NCBI RefSeq assembly: GCF_918698115.1
Contig: NZ_CAKKLV010000002.1
Coordinates: forward strand, 62,001-126,000
DNA from: Peribacillus sp. Bi96
GTDB lineage: Bacteria > Bacillota > Bacilli > Bacillales > DSM-1321
Length of the DNA stretch: 64,000 nt
Direction of reading: 5' to 3'
A program made the position numbers and the translations under genes. The notes below the pieces were generated by a model. The model made no database searches, was not told where the DNA came from, and saw only the letters and a program-made list of their open reading frames with translations. Positions 48,206-57,539 of the stretch are shown one piece after another. Positions within the stretch are counted from its first letter, which is position 1. The number at the start of each line of letters is the position of its first letter.

Positions 48206-49013
48206 GCCCACCACTCCTTCTCTCTATATATGTACTATTTGATTATAAACCTATAGGTATAATTAAATAAAGGAATTAACATTCTTAATTAATATATTTC
48301 TGAATAATTATTTTGAATTTCATGACAATGAAAGCTTGTAACTGCCATGCACTTTTTATTTTACTCTATACAAAAGAATAGTATTTCTAAATTTATTGAT
48401 TTTATGAAAGAAACCTGCAATTTATTTGTGAATGGAATACTCTGGAAGATATAGGGTGTAAATAAATCATTGTAAAGAAATAAAAACCTTGAGGTACTAT
48501 GAATTTCCATTAAATTATAGGAAAATAGACAATGGTACGATCAAATGTATCATTAGGCACCATCCTATTTATGATTGCAGTGTATTGGAACCTACTGGTA
48601 GTGGAAACAAATGTAAACGTCTTTCGTATAGGAAGCGGCCGCTCGATGGGAGTGGCTTTTTATGTGCCAACTTGCGAACGATAATTCATGAATGTCAGAA
48701 AACAATTTTTCTACAATAATTATTTAAATGAAAATAGATTTGTGGATCCGGAAATAATGATGATGAAATCAATCGTATTAATGAGAGAGTGGAAGAATTC
48801 TTGCCATTGGCCAAACCACAGACATTGATTTTGGAAAAGAAAAATATTGAATCATCTTTCCAAACATTTTACTAACGGAACCACATTTATCTCGTAAGAG
48901 GAAATCTTCGTTCGACGTGAAGAATCGTTTAAAACAGGTTATAATACTATTCAAAATTCGGTTGTTGTATATGAGGACTTGGTAGAAGATAAACTGCATG
49001 GGGGAAGCTGGAT
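48206..49013. other. 800-base gene-poor interval
   Basis: Contains the promoter region of the yitT-like gene and a terminator-like hairpin with GC-rich stem near 48631-48661 (GCGGCCGCTC / GGGAGTGGC). A TATAAT near 48951 could serve the downstream transporter. No gene recognised. Confidence 0.4.
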
Positions 49014-50198
49014 TTGGAAAAACAAAAGCATGCTAATATTATAAGTTTGAAGGTATTTTACTTATTTTCTTTTTTTTCAGTGGGCAGTTTAACACCACTT
49101 TTAAGCGTTTATTTAACCAATGAGGCAGGTTTGTCAGGTATTGAAATAGGTACGATCATGTCGGTTGGACCGATAGTGATGATCGTTTTTCAGCCTTTTT
49201 GGGGAATTGTCTGTGATTGGAGCGGAAAACCAGCAAAAATACTGGCACTGACATCATTCCTAGCTGGTTTATTCGGGTTAGGTTACTTACTGTTTGAGCC
49301 TTATTTCCTTTTAGTATCCGTTGCAATTGCTTTGGCTATCTTTCAAAGTGCCATTATACCAATTTCAGATAGCATCACCCTTCAATATACTACAAGAATC
49401 AAATCGAATTATGGAAAAATCCGTTTATTCGGTTCACTTGGTTACGGTATCGCCGTTTTTGTAATGGGGAAGTTATCGGAATCATTAATTGGTCCATCCG
49501 TTATATTTTACGCCTTTTTCTTCGGTCTATTGATTGCGGCTCTTCTAGCTCTCCGCTTACCTGAAGAGCCTGCTCGAGAAAAGGTAAAACTTTTTAGTGG
49601 AATTAAAGAATTGATTACCATGAAACGTTTCCTTATCTTTCTTGCAATCACGTTTTTGCTTTTCGGTCCAAACCTTGCAAATAATGTATACTATGGTTTG
49701 TTTGTAGAAGCAAGAGGTGGTACATATACGGGGATTGGCATTGCGTTCCTGTTAGCAGTATTGTCGGAAATTCCGTTTATGAGAATGGCAGGCAGCTGGA
49801 TTCATAAAATGGGATTGATGCCTATAACCTTATTGGCGGGAGCGGCTTCGTTGGTTCGCTGGGGTTTGTATTTTACCGAACCCAGTTTGACAACCGTATA
49901 CGTGACTTCCATCATGCAAGGTTTTTCACTTGGCTTATTCATTCCTGCGGCTGTGCAATATATCCGGGAAGTCGTACCGGCCCATATAACCGTTACTGCC
50001 ATAACGCTTTATTCCGCAATTGGCAATGGGTTGGGAAACTGGTTCAGTACCTTCAGCGGCGGGATTATTTTGGATAAGTCAGGGATATATGCGGTGTATT
50101 TATTTTACGCTATGCTCACATTAATTGGGATGCTGCTTACAATATGGCTCATGGGATTGGATAAAAAACAAAAAGTAATGGGAGAACAAAGCGTATAG
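49014..50198 (+). CDS. MFS transporter, YwbF-like (nucleoside/sugar porter type)
   Basis: A 394-residue protein with twelve hydrophobic helices of the MFS_1_like group: YLFSFFSVGSLTPLLSVYLT at the start and IKSNYGKIRLFGSLGYGIAV (helix 4-5 loop) are typical of YwbF/LacY-NupG-like carriers. TTG start after GGGGGAAG. Substrate unknown, possibly a sugar or nucleoside. Single gene; an IS-derived repeat follows about 80 bases downstream. Confidence 0.8.
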   Translation: MEKQKHANIISLKVFYLFSFFSVGSLTPLLSVYLTNEAGLSGIEIGTIMSVGPIVMIVFQPFWGIVCDWSGKPAKILALTSFLAGLFGLGYLLFEPYFLLVSVAIALAIFQSAIIPISDSITLQYTTRIKSNYGKIRLFGSLGYGIAVFVMGKLSESLIGPSVIFYAFFFGLLIAALLALRLPEEPAREKVKLFSGIKELITMKRFLIFLAITFLLFGPNLANNVYYGLFVEARGGTYTGIGIAFLLAVLSEIPFMRMAGSWIHKMGLMPITLLAGAASLVRWGLYFTEPSLTTVYVTSIMQGFSLGLFIPAAVQYIREVVPAHITVTAITLYSAIGNGLGNWFSTFSGGIILDKSGIYAVYLFYAMLTLIGMLLTIWLMGLDKKQKVMGEQSV

Positions 50199-50276
50199 TA
50201 GGAACCTGAGTTGAGTATCTTTTTTATAAAATTTTAGAAAGTAAGAAGCTTCTTCACCTTACAACGTGAAGAGGTC

Positions 50277-50420
50277 TGACTGTAGACAAACTCGATAATA
50301 ATGGAGTTGAACTGCCCCGTAAATGTTAGACACCAAACTAACATTTACGGGGTGTTTTTTTAGGTTTTTAAAATTTGACCGTTGATTGGAGCGTAAGGGA
50401 CTCGCCTTCTAAGGATCGTG
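50277..50420. repeat. IS1182-derived end with embedded hairpin
   Basis: Starts ACTGTAGACAAACTCG, but where TTTGTCTACA should close the hairpin there is instead a long stem CCCCGTAAATGTTAG / CTAACATTTACGGGG (50325-50352), then TTTTTTTAGG and TTGATTGGAGCGTAAGG of the standard repeat. Opposite orientation to the copy at 57300. A chimeric or rearranged IS end. Confidence 0.65.
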
Positions 50421-50664
50421 AAAACAGACGAAATAAGCCTTTTCCACCAGAAAGTTTATCAAGGGAGGAATAAAGGAGGTTAAAAGAGTTTAACTTGATT
50501 TCATGAATCTCTTTCAGCCTTTATTACTTACTAATTGAGCTATTGAAAATGAATAGGGGACGGGAGTATCCGGAATTTTTCTTACCAAGAGCAATCAGTT
50601 TTTTTGTTTTTGGAAAAAATATGATTTAATGGAAGGTAGAGAATGAATGGAAGGATGAGTGTTT

Positions 50665-51456
50665 TTGAGCAAACCAAAAGTGTTGGCGGCTACCATTGTT
50701 TCAGCTTTTATCGGGCTGTTTTGTTTATTTTGCCTTGGTTGGACTATTATTGACCATTATGGGAAAAAAACTTCTGAAATGGGAGCTAATGAAACGACCC
50801 CCATTAAAAAGAATCTTCCTGATGACTTTACGGTAGTGGCGTTGGGTGATTCATTGACACGTGGTACAGGTGATGAAACAGGAAAAGGTTATGTTGGACT
50901 TGTTATGGAAGATTTGGAGAGTGAATACCATAGAAAACCGCTCATTCATAACCTCGGCATTAATGGACAAGTGTCTCAAGAATTGGTGCAGCAAGTGAAA
51001 CAAACGGAAGTGAAGCGTCAAATCCAGGCAGCTGATGTAATTTTAGTTACTATTGGCGGCAACGACCTCTTTCAGAAGGGCCAGACCTTGATTGATTATG
51101 ATAGGGAGGCTGCATCCGTTTCACAAAAGAAATATTTGAAAAATTTGCATGAAATTTTAAAAGATCTCAATCATGTCAATGATACAGCCACCATATTTTT
51201 ACTTGGCTTGTATAATCCATTTATAGAGTTGGATGAAGACTTAGATACTAACCGCATAGTACGGGACTGGAATAATGAAACGGCAGAAGTCGTGGCTCAT
51301 TATAAAAACGCGATTTTCGTACCAACATTCGACTTATTTCAATTATCGGTAAATGAATATTTGTATTCAGATAAATTTCACCCTAATAAGGAGGGGTATC
51401 GTTTAATTGCTGATAGGGTTGCTCCTTTAATAAAATGGGAGGATGAGGAACGATGA
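50665..51456 (+). CDS. SGNH/GDSL-type lipase or esterase, membrane-anchored
   Basis: A 263-residue GDSL hydrolase. N-terminal membrane anchor at about residues 5-28; block I GDSLTRGTGD with the catalytic Ser, block II GING, block III IGGND with Asn, and DKFHPNKEGY with the catalytic Asp/His. TTG 50665 is nine bases after AAGGA; a GTG at 50659 is too close. It overlaps the ABC transporter ATPase gene by four bases and forms an operon with it, suggesting work on a shared lipid or peptide substrate at the outer membrane face. Confidence 0.83.
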   Translation: MSKPKVLAATIVSAFIGLFCLFCLGWTIIDHYGKKTSEMGANETTPIKKNLPDDFTVVALGDSLTRGTGDETGKGYVGLVMEDLESEYHRKPLIHNLGINGQVSQELVQQVKQTEVKRQIQAADVILVTIGGNDLFQKGQTLIDYDREAASVSQKKYLKNLHEILKDLNHVNDTATIFLLGLYNPFIELDEDLDTNRIVRDWNNETAEVVAHYKNAIFVPTFDLFQLSVNEYLYSDKFHPNKEGYRLIADRVAPLIKWEDEER

Positions 51457-52367
51457 AACAGGTAACATTGTCTGTTAAGGGCTTGAAAAAAAAGATTGGT
51501 AAAAGGGAAATTATTAAAGGATTAGATTTTGAGCTGAATGAAGGTGAGGTTTTCGGCTTTTTAGGACCGAATGGCGCCGGTAAAACGACGACGATCCGCA
51601 TGTTGGTCGGTCTGATTAAGCCATCATCGGGATCCATCCATATATGCGGATATGATGTGCGTAAGGAATTCACGAAGGCCATGCAGCATATGGGTTGTAT
51701 CGTAGAAAATCCGGAGTTATATCCATTTTTGAGTGGTTGGGATAATTTGCTCCACTTTGCAAGAATGTTACCAAAAGTTGATGAATCAAGAATGAATGAG
51801 GTTACTGAACTAGTCGGTCTAGAAGTAAGAATTCATGATAAAGTGAAGACCTATTCTCTAGGTATGAGGCAGCGTCTAGGAATTGCGCAGGCGATGCTGA
51901 ATCGTCCAAAGCTATTGATTTTGGATGAACCAACCAATGGTCTAGATCCTGCTGGAATCCGTGAAATGAGGCAATTTATCAGAAAGTTGGCTGAAGATGA
52001 AGGTATGAGTGTTCTCGTTTCTTCACACTTATTAGGAGAAATCCAGCTACTATGTGACCGGGTCGCGATCATAAAAAATGGAGAAATAATCAAAACCGAT
52101 ACAGTGGAAAGTCTATTATCCACACAAGAGCGGATAATTTGGAGGGTAGAACCCTTAAAAAAGGGTGTGGAAATCCTTAGCGGTTACACCGATATTACCG
52201 TAGAACAAAACTTTATCATTACAGCTTATGATGAAGTCGAAACTCCTGAATGGAATGCCGCGCTGAACCAAGCAGGGGTTAAGGTGCATGAAATGAACCG
52301 AAACCTCCCGGGATTGGAAGAATTATTTTTGCAGGTAACCGGTAGCGGAGGTGCACGCATTGAATAA
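51453..52367 (+). CDS. ABC transporter ATP-binding protein
   Basis: A 304-residue ABC-2-type ATPase. Walker A GPNGAGKTT near residue 43, Q-loop VENPELYPFLSG, signature LGMRQRLGIAQ, Walker B LLILDEPTNGLDP, switch His in SSHLLGEIQ. The C-terminal ~80 residues resemble the DUF4162 tail. GGGAGGATGAGG upstream, start overlapping the esterase stop. It pairs with the permease that overlaps its 3' end. Bacitracin- or lantibiotic-export-like systems have this layout. Confidence 0.9.
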   Translation: MKQVTLSVKGLKKKIGKREIIKGLDFELNEGEVFGFLGPNGAGKTTTIRMLVGLIKPSSGSIHICGYDVRKEFTKAMQHMGCIVENPELYPFLSGWDNLLHFARMLPKVDESRMNEVTELVGLEVRIHDKVKTYSLGMRQRLGIAQAMLNRPKLLILDEPTNGLDPAGIREMRQFIRKLAEDEGMSVLVSSHLLGEIQLLCDRVAIIKNGEIIKTDTVESLLSTQERIIWRVEPLKKGVEILSGYTDITVEQNFIITAYDEVETPEWNAALNQAGVKVHEMNRNLPGLEELFLQVTGSGGARIE

Positions 52368-53340
52368 TTTGATCCAAAATGAAATGATGAAATTGTTGGC
52401 AAAAAAACGGTTAGTCATAATAGGTATCATCGTTGGCATTTTAGTGATGATGTTCACGTATGCACAATATAAACAAGTGAAAGAGCAGCAGGAGAAGTTA
52501 GGTACTTCTGATTGGCGTGCTGCTCTTCAACAGCAAATCATTGATACTCAAAATCGATTGAGCTCAAATAGGATGCTGGATGAGTGGCGTGAACAACTCG
52601 AAGTCAGTCTAAAGCAGCAGCAATATTACCTGGATCATGACATAAACCCCTCAGAACCAGGTGCAGCTACTTTTACACGTATGTTTTTGGAAAATGCCAT
52701 TGATTTGTTCATTCCGCTACTGATCATGATTGTAGCAAGTGATTTGGTTTCTTCCGAAAATAGTCAAGGTACAATCAAACTTCTGTTAACAAGGCCAGTG
52801 GAACGATGGAAAATTTTAATGAGTAAGTATGTAACATTATTATTGTCGGTTTCGCTAATTGTGGCGATGACAGCTTTACTTTCGTATTTGTTATCGGGAC
52901 TTGTTTTTGGGTATCAGGGATGGGGGGCACCCGTCATAACCGGATTTGATTTGAAGGGCGCTAATGTGGATGTCAGTCAAGTAAGGTTAGTTGCACAATG
53001 GAAATTCCTATTGATGGATTTGGGACTTGTTTGGCTGGTTGCGGTAGTAGTAGGGACCCTTTCTTTCATGCTATCTGTTTTGGTACGCAGTACACCCGCT
53101 GGCATGGGCATCATGCTGGCTGCATTAATTTCAGGGGCTATCCTGAATAATATGGTTTCATCATGGGAATCAGCGAAATATTTTTTTATGGTGAATTTGA
53201 AATTAACCACTTATATTAGCGGTACGGCTCCGCCAATCGAGGGAATGACCTTATTATCCTCCGTCATTACATTGCTTGTCTGGTGGGGGCTAGCTTTAAT
53301 TGTATCCTTTGCGGCATTTACCAAAAAGGATGTTTACTAA
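52360..53340 (+). CDS. ABC-2 type permease
   Basis: A 326-residue permease with about six helices: one N-terminal (residues 18-36), then after an extracellular loop of about 75 residues rich in Gln, the remaining five from about residue 115, with the ABC-2 hallmark SSENSQGTIKLLLTRPVERW. TTG 52360 is eight bases after GGAGG; it overlaps the ATPase gene. Third gene of the operon. Terminator at 53348. Confidence 0.87.
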   Translation: MNNLIQNEMMKLLAKKRLVIIGIIVGILVMMFTYAQYKQVKEQQEKLGTSDWRAALQQQIIDTQNRLSSNRMLDEWREQLEVSLKQQQYYLDHDINPSEPGAATFTRMFLENAIDLFIPLLIMIVASDLVSSENSQGTIKLLLTRPVERWKILMSKYVTLLLSVSLIVAMTALLSYLLSGLVFGYQGWGAPVITGFDLKGANVDVSQVRLVAQWKFLLMDLGLVWLVAVVVGTLSFMLSVLVRSTPAGMGIMLAALISGAILNNMVSSWESAKYFFMVNLKLTTYISGTAPPIEGMTLLSSVITLLVWWGLALIVSFAAFTKKDVY

Positions 53341-53347
53341 AGATAGG

Positions 53348-53376
53348 CAGCCTATTAAACTATAGGCTGTTTTTTA
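53348..53376 (+). terminator. terminator of ABC transporter operon
   Basis: AGCCTAT / ATAGGCT stem and T-run. Confidence 0.8.
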
Positions 53377-53427
53377 TTTTATACTTGGTATCCTTAATTA
53401 AATATCATTCAAATTGGAGGTTTATAT

Positions 53428-53511
53428 ATGGATGATCATCATCTGAATGAAAAATTCCTGCCAATGACTTCAGTTTCCAGTGGAGATATTCAGATTGTGA
53501 GGAAGATATAA
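53428..53511 (+). CDS. 27-codon small ORF, perhaps frameshifted
   Basis: MDDHHLNEKFLPMTSVSSGD then IQIVRKI, after a strong GGAGG. In another frame the DNA goes on as NCLPVQIESCLKLMNNIF and stop, so a frameshift may have shortened a protein of about 46 residues. No family recognised. Confidence 0.4.
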   Translation: MDDHHLNEKFLPMTSVSSGDIQIVRKI

Positions 53512-53622
53512 ATTGTCTGCCAGTCCAAATCGAATCCTGTTTGAAGCTGATGAATAATATCTTTTAAAAGGCCAACAATAAACAAGCAACTAATGAAATT
53601 TTGAAATATGGGGGGGAAATCC

Positions 53623-54054
53623 ATGACTACACTAAGAGATATTATGACAACAGATGTTGACTGTTGCACAGCGGAAGATAATATCTATGAAGCAGCAGTC
53701 AAAATGAAGGATGACGATGTTGGAGTCATTCCTGTACTGGAGAATAACCATTTAATTGGTGTCATTACAGACAGGGATATCGTTATCCGCTGTGTGGCAG
53801 AGAAAAAGCCAAACTCGACGAGAATTACTGATGTTATTTCCACCAATCTTGTAACGGGTACTCCTGATATGTCAGTTGATGATGCTGAGGAGTTAATGGG
53901 GAATGAACAAATCAGAAGACTCCCTATAGTGGAAAATGACAAGCTCGTCGGAGTTGTGGCATTAGGAGATCTTGCTGTACACCGTCAGTCAAATTCTATC
54001 GCGGGTAATGCTTTAAGTTCTATTTCCGAGGACAGAGATCAAATTCAACACTAA
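53623..54054 (+). CDS. CBS domain pair protein, YhcV-like
   Basis: A 143-residue protein made of two CBS motifs (about residues 6-60 and 68-122), with VGVIPVLENNHLIGVITDRD and IRRLPIVENDKLVGVVALGD. Such pairs bind adenine nucleotides or NAD and act as sensors or inhibitors. ATG 53623 follows a GGGGGG ribosome binding site that the longer frame from 53608 would include. Terminator at once. Confidence 0.85.
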   Translation: MTTLRDIMTTDVDCCTAEDNIYEAAVKMKDDDVGVIPVLENNHLIGVITDRDIVIRCVAEKKPNSTRITDVISTNLVTGTPDMSVDDAEELMGNEQIRRLPIVENDKLVGVVALGDLAVHRQSNSIAGNALSSISEDRDQIQH

Positions 54055-54056
54055 AA

Positions 54057-54095
54057 CAAAACTCTGTTAGCAAATGCTAACAGAGTTTTGTTTTT
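54057..54095. terminator. bidirectional terminator
   Basis: AAAACTCTGTTAGC / GCTAACAGAGTTTT, serving the CBS gene and the convergent peptidase. Confidence 0.9.
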
Positions 54096-56070
54096 AAAAA
54101 TATTTATTGAACCATCCTTTGATTTCTTCTAAATGTCGCAGACGCATTTTGGGAGATCCGCTTCGGGTAATTTCATGAGTTTCATCCGGGAAGGAAACAA
54201 GTACAGCTTCTTTGTTTTGCCGTTTTAAAGCGACAAAGAATTGCTCGCTCTGTTCAATGGGACATCGGAAATCTTTTTCACCGTGAAGTAAAAGTAAAGG
54301 AGTATTCACATTGGAAATATACTTTAAAGGTGAGTGCTGCCACAATTTATCAGCCGAGTTTATGATATCGCCGCCAATTTCCCATTCTGTAAAATAATAG
54401 CCGATGTCACTGACACCATAAAAGCTTAACCAGTTACTAATGCAACGCTGAGTTACAGCAGCCTTGAAACGGTTGGTATGACCGATTATCCAATTTGTCA
54501 TGAACCCTCCATAACTTCCGCCGGAGACACCCAAATCTTCATGGTTTATAAAATCATATGTAGTTAAAACATGATCCACTCCAGCCATTAAGTCCTGATA
54601 ATCCATGCCACCATAATCACCTCGGCAGGCATTTGCGAAGTCCTGACCATATCCCAAACTTCCACGCGGGTTAGTGAACAAAACAGTATACCCTTCATTA
54701 GCCAAGGTCTGGAATTCATGAACATAGGTATTGGCATACATCATATGAGGACCGCCGTGAATTTCCAAAATGAGTGGATATTTAAGATTTTCATTAAATT
54801 CGGTCGGCCTCATGATCCAGCCGTGGATGGTCAGACCATCTGCAACAGGAAAAGAAATGGGTTCAGCTATGGATAAATGTTTATTCCTTAAAAATTCATC
54901 ATTCACAAAACTGATTTGTTCTTTATCTCCATTCGTAAGGTTATAAGCAAAGAGATCGCCTGGATGAGCGGGTGTACTTATGGCCACGACGGCACGATGG
55001 CTTTCGGGATCTATGGTCAGTCCATATATATGCTGTGGATCGAGGATGGATGGATACATAGCGCCCTCAATCGAACCATAATAAACTCCAGTATTTCCAT
55101 AATCACTTATTAAAAAATAAAAGCCTTGGCTATCGTTTGTCCATAAAATACCGGGGTCGACTGCCCCGATTTGGAAATCCCCGATTGCGGAATCCCCGAT
55201 TTCGACGTCCCACCCATCCGTTAAGCACTGAATCGTTTGATCGGATATGGAGTGCAACCAGATATTTGAAAAGGTGGCACCTGCAAATTCTTTATTATGT
55301 CCAATGAAGGAAAGATATTTACCATTTGGAGACCATTTCGGGTCTTTAAAGAAACCCGTACTATCCGTTATCTTCTGTAAAGACTTCGTTTCAAGATCCA
55401 TAGTGAAAATATCAGAAGAAAAAAGTTCATCATCACTTTTTTCTGCATCCCCGCTTATGAAAGCAACGTGCTGACCATCAGGGGACCACGCATTAGGGTG
55501 ATGATCAATATTATTTTCCGTTAGCAATACAGATTCGTTTTGAAAAATATCCACTACAACGAGCTGTTGATATAACTGATCGAAATAGCCTCTCCCATCC
55601 CATTTATACTTAATCCGGTCATACCGGTGTACTTCTTTAGACAAATCATTTTCCTTTACTGTATTAAGGGTTTCTCCCTCTTTTAAACCGGTAGAAAGCA
55701 ACAACTTGGAGGAACATGGTGACCAAATCGGTTTGGTTACACCGTTTATGAAATGGGTCAGCTGTCGAGCTTCCCCACCAATGCTCCCAATTAGGTGAAC
55801 TTGTTTTTTTCCTGATCTGTCTGATATAAAGGCGATATCCTTTCCATCAGGAGACCATGCTGGAGATGTATCACGATTATCCCCAAACGTCCATTGCTTT
55901 GTTTCATTCGTAATCAAGCTGTACATATACAGATTGGAAATGTATTTTTCTGTTTTTTCATCAATTCTCGTTTGGACATAAACCGCCATGCTGCCATCTG
56001 GTGATAGCTTTGGATCTGTCACTGATTTCAAGTGAAATAAGTCTCTTGCTGTTATCCCTATTTTGTTCAT
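54094..56070 (-). CDS. S9 family peptidase (acyl-peptide hydrolase-like, YuxL type)
   Basis: A 658-residue serine peptidase: N-terminal WD40-like/beta-propeller (about 1-400) with repeated SPDG motifs (LSPDGSMAVY, WSPDGKDIAF, WSPDGQHVAF, WSPNGKYLSF) and a C-terminal alpha/beta hydrolase with GGSYGG (Ser), GEKDFRCP (Asp) and DETHEITRSG (His). It removes acylated or dipeptide N-termini from short peptides; cytoplasmic, no signal peptide. ATG 56070, eight bases after GAAAGGG, is preferred to the ATG at 56094 that precedes it. Confidence 0.9.
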   Translation of the reverse strand: MNKIGITARDLFHLKSVTDPKLSPDGSMAVYVQTRIDEKTEKYISNLYMYSLITNETKQWTFGDNRDTSPAWSPDGKDIAFISDRSGKKQVHLIGSIGGEARQLTHFINGVTKPIWSPCSSKLLLSTGLKEGETLNTVKENDLSKEVHRYDRIKYKWDGRGYFDQLYQQLVVVDIFQNESVLLTENNIDHHPNAWSPDGQHVAFISGDAEKSDDELFSSDIFTMDLETKSLQKITDSTGFFKDPKWSPNGKYLSFIGHNKEFAGATFSNIWLHSISDQTIQCLTDGWDVEIGDSAIGDFQIGAVDPGILWTNDSQGFYFLISDYGNTGVYYGSIEGAMYPSILDPQHIYGLTIDPESHRAVVAISTPAHPGDLFAYNLTNGDKEQISFVNDEFLRNKHLSIAEPISFPVADGLTIHGWIMRPTEFNENLKYPLILEIHGGPHMMYANTYVHEFQTLANEGYTVLFTNPRGSLGYGQDFANACRGDYGGMDYQDLMAGVDHVLTTYDFINHEDLGVSGGSYGGFMTNWIIGHTNRFKAAVTQRCISNWLSFYGVSDIGYYFTEWEIGGDIINSADKLWQHSPLKYISNVNTPLLLLHGEKDFRCPIEQSEQFFVALKRQNKEAVLVSFPDETHEITRSGSPKMRLRHLEEIKGWFNKYF

Positions 56071-56180
56071 CCTTTTCACCCTTTCATTTCTCATAATTAT
56101 GTATTTCGCTAAAGGGAAATATAAATCCTTTAGTAAATGGTAAACACGTAAGGTTTATTTATCAAGAATGAAAGAAATGA

Positions 56181-56213
56181 AAAAAATCCGGCCTTTTTTT
56201 ATAAGGACGGATT
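56181..56213 (-). terminator. terminator of DUF2680 gene
   Basis: AATCCGTCCTT / AAGGCCGGATT with T-run on the minus strand. Confidence 0.75.
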
Positions 56214-56242
56214 AGCATGCTTCATAGGTAAAGAACATAAAA

Positions 56243-56563
56243 TTACTCATGCATATGTCGTGTATGCGGGCGATGCGGCGGGATTTGGAAATTATGTTCT
56301 TCCATCATTTTATAATGTTTTTCAAAGTGAGATAACATTTTATCTGCTTCTTCTTTTGAAAGCGCACCAAACTCTACGTATTTTTCAATTAATTTCTTTT
56401 TGTCCGCGAGTATCTGCTTTTGGATCTTTGCAATTTCTGTTTTTTGCGCATCAGTGAATTGTACGCTTTCCGGTTTTGCCTTAGTTTCCTCTGCAGACGG
56501 CTGGTTCAGGTTAACCAAGAAAAGGGAACAGGCTGTTAAACAGATGACTAAAAACTTTTTCAT
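56243..56563 (-). CDS. secreted DUF2680 protein, YckD-like
   Basis: A 106-residue secreted protein: signal peptide (1-25, cleaved near PSAEE), then a helical DUF2680 segment FTDAQKTEIAKIQKQILADK and KYVEFGALSKEEADKML, and a His-rich end (HNFQIPPHRPHTRHMHE) that could bind metals. AAAGGAG precedes the ATG. Function unknown. The 290 bases upstream hold nothing recognised. Confidence 0.82.
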   Translation of the reverse strand: MKKFLVICLTACSLFLVNLNQPSAEETKAKPESVQFTDAQKTEIAKIQKQILADKKKLIEKYVEFGALSKEEADKMLSHFEKHYKMMEEHNFQIPPHRPHTRHMHE

Positions 56564-56850
56564 GAATGAACGACTCCTTTTATATTTTCTTGTAAAGCGC
56601 TATCCTTAGGACCTTTAAAACTGATAGTCTCTTCCTTTGGAGAATTAAGTTTTTGCTGAAGGAAGATTCCTTATTTCTTTATTATCTTTTACAGGATTTA
56701 CAGCTTTATGTAATATTTTTTTGGATCTCCCACTAAAGGGTTTGTGAAAGAAAGAAATGGGTAGTTTAAATGTAAGCTAAAAATATTGGAGGAACTTCTA
56801 TTAAAGAAAGTTCCATTAATGAGAATAGTAAAAAGAAAGGGGAGATCATT

Positions 56851-56997
56851 ATGCTTTGGACAATTATTGGCGCAATAATATTATTATGGGTACTTGGTTT
56901 AGTCTTTAAAGTGGCAGCAGGCTTTATACATATCTTGCTCATCATCGCGGTCATTCTCATTCTGGTCAAAGTTTTTAAAGGAAGGAGTCGAATGTAG
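56851..56997 (+). CDS. lmo0937-family small membrane protein
   Basis: A 48-residue double-helix membrane peptide, MLWTIIGAIILLWVLGLVFK then VAAGFIHILLIIAVILILVK, matching the lmo0937 family. AAAGGGGAG precedes the ATG. Family members are often stress-induced; no clear SigB site was found here. Confidence 0.8.
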   Translation: MLWTIIGAIILLWVLGLVFKVAAGFIHILLIIAVILILVKVFKGRSRM

Positions 56998-57044
56998 ATA
57001 TACATTTGAGCCGAAGGCTTACGAAGAAACATATAGGAATGGAA

Positions 57045-57078
57045 AGGGCGTCCTGGATAACAGGTCGCCCCATTTTTT
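57045..57078 (+). terminator. terminator of lmo0937-like gene
   Basis: GGGCGTCCTG / CAGGTCGCCC followed by ATTTTTTA. Confidence 0.8.
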
Positions 57079-57099
57079 ATACATTAAGGTTTCGGAAGG

Positions 57100-57503
57100 T
57101 CTCATTAGGTTAGGGTTTCCATGATAAAGTGCCACACTTCTCTACGTTAGGGAAAAATTATGAACGCTGCTATAAAGATACTGACCTGTTTGAACAGATT
57201 TTCTATCTAAGTACAGAGTCTCTTTTGTTTATTCCACACATGTGAAAATTTTAGAACAAAAAAGACTGTAGGAAAAAGGAGTTCTATCTAACTGTTAAAA
57301 CAAGGTGATTGGAACGGAAGGTGCGAGACTCCTGCGGGAATACGTGTCCAAGGGAGACCCCGCAGGCGCAAAGAGCGCCGAGGAGGCTCCCGGACCGCCC
57401 GCGGAAAGCGAGTGCCTGCAGTGGAAATCAACGGTCAAATTTGAAATGCCTAAAAAAACTGTAGACAAACTCAATTATTATCCATTTTGTCTACAGTCTG
57501 GTA
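57100..57503. mobile_element. rearranged IS1182 fragment
   Basis: 57108-57235, plus strand, reads GFHDKVPHFSTLGKNYERC and KDTDLFEQIFYL, a piece of the same transposase as at 26590. From about 57255 the sequence is the IS 5' region in the opposite direction: GTGCGAGACTCCTGCGG, GGCTCCCGGACCGCCCGCGG and the end hairpin ACTGTAGACAAACTC / TTTGTCTACAGT to about 57499. An inversion or two overlapping fragments. Confidence 0.8.
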
Positions 57504-57539
57504 AACAAGTCGCCGTTTTAATTTTTCTACCGCGGCGCT

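Noticed and set aside
53428..53511. Full-length conserved small protein
   Set aside because: The frame ends early and continues only after a shift, so it was listed with low confidence.
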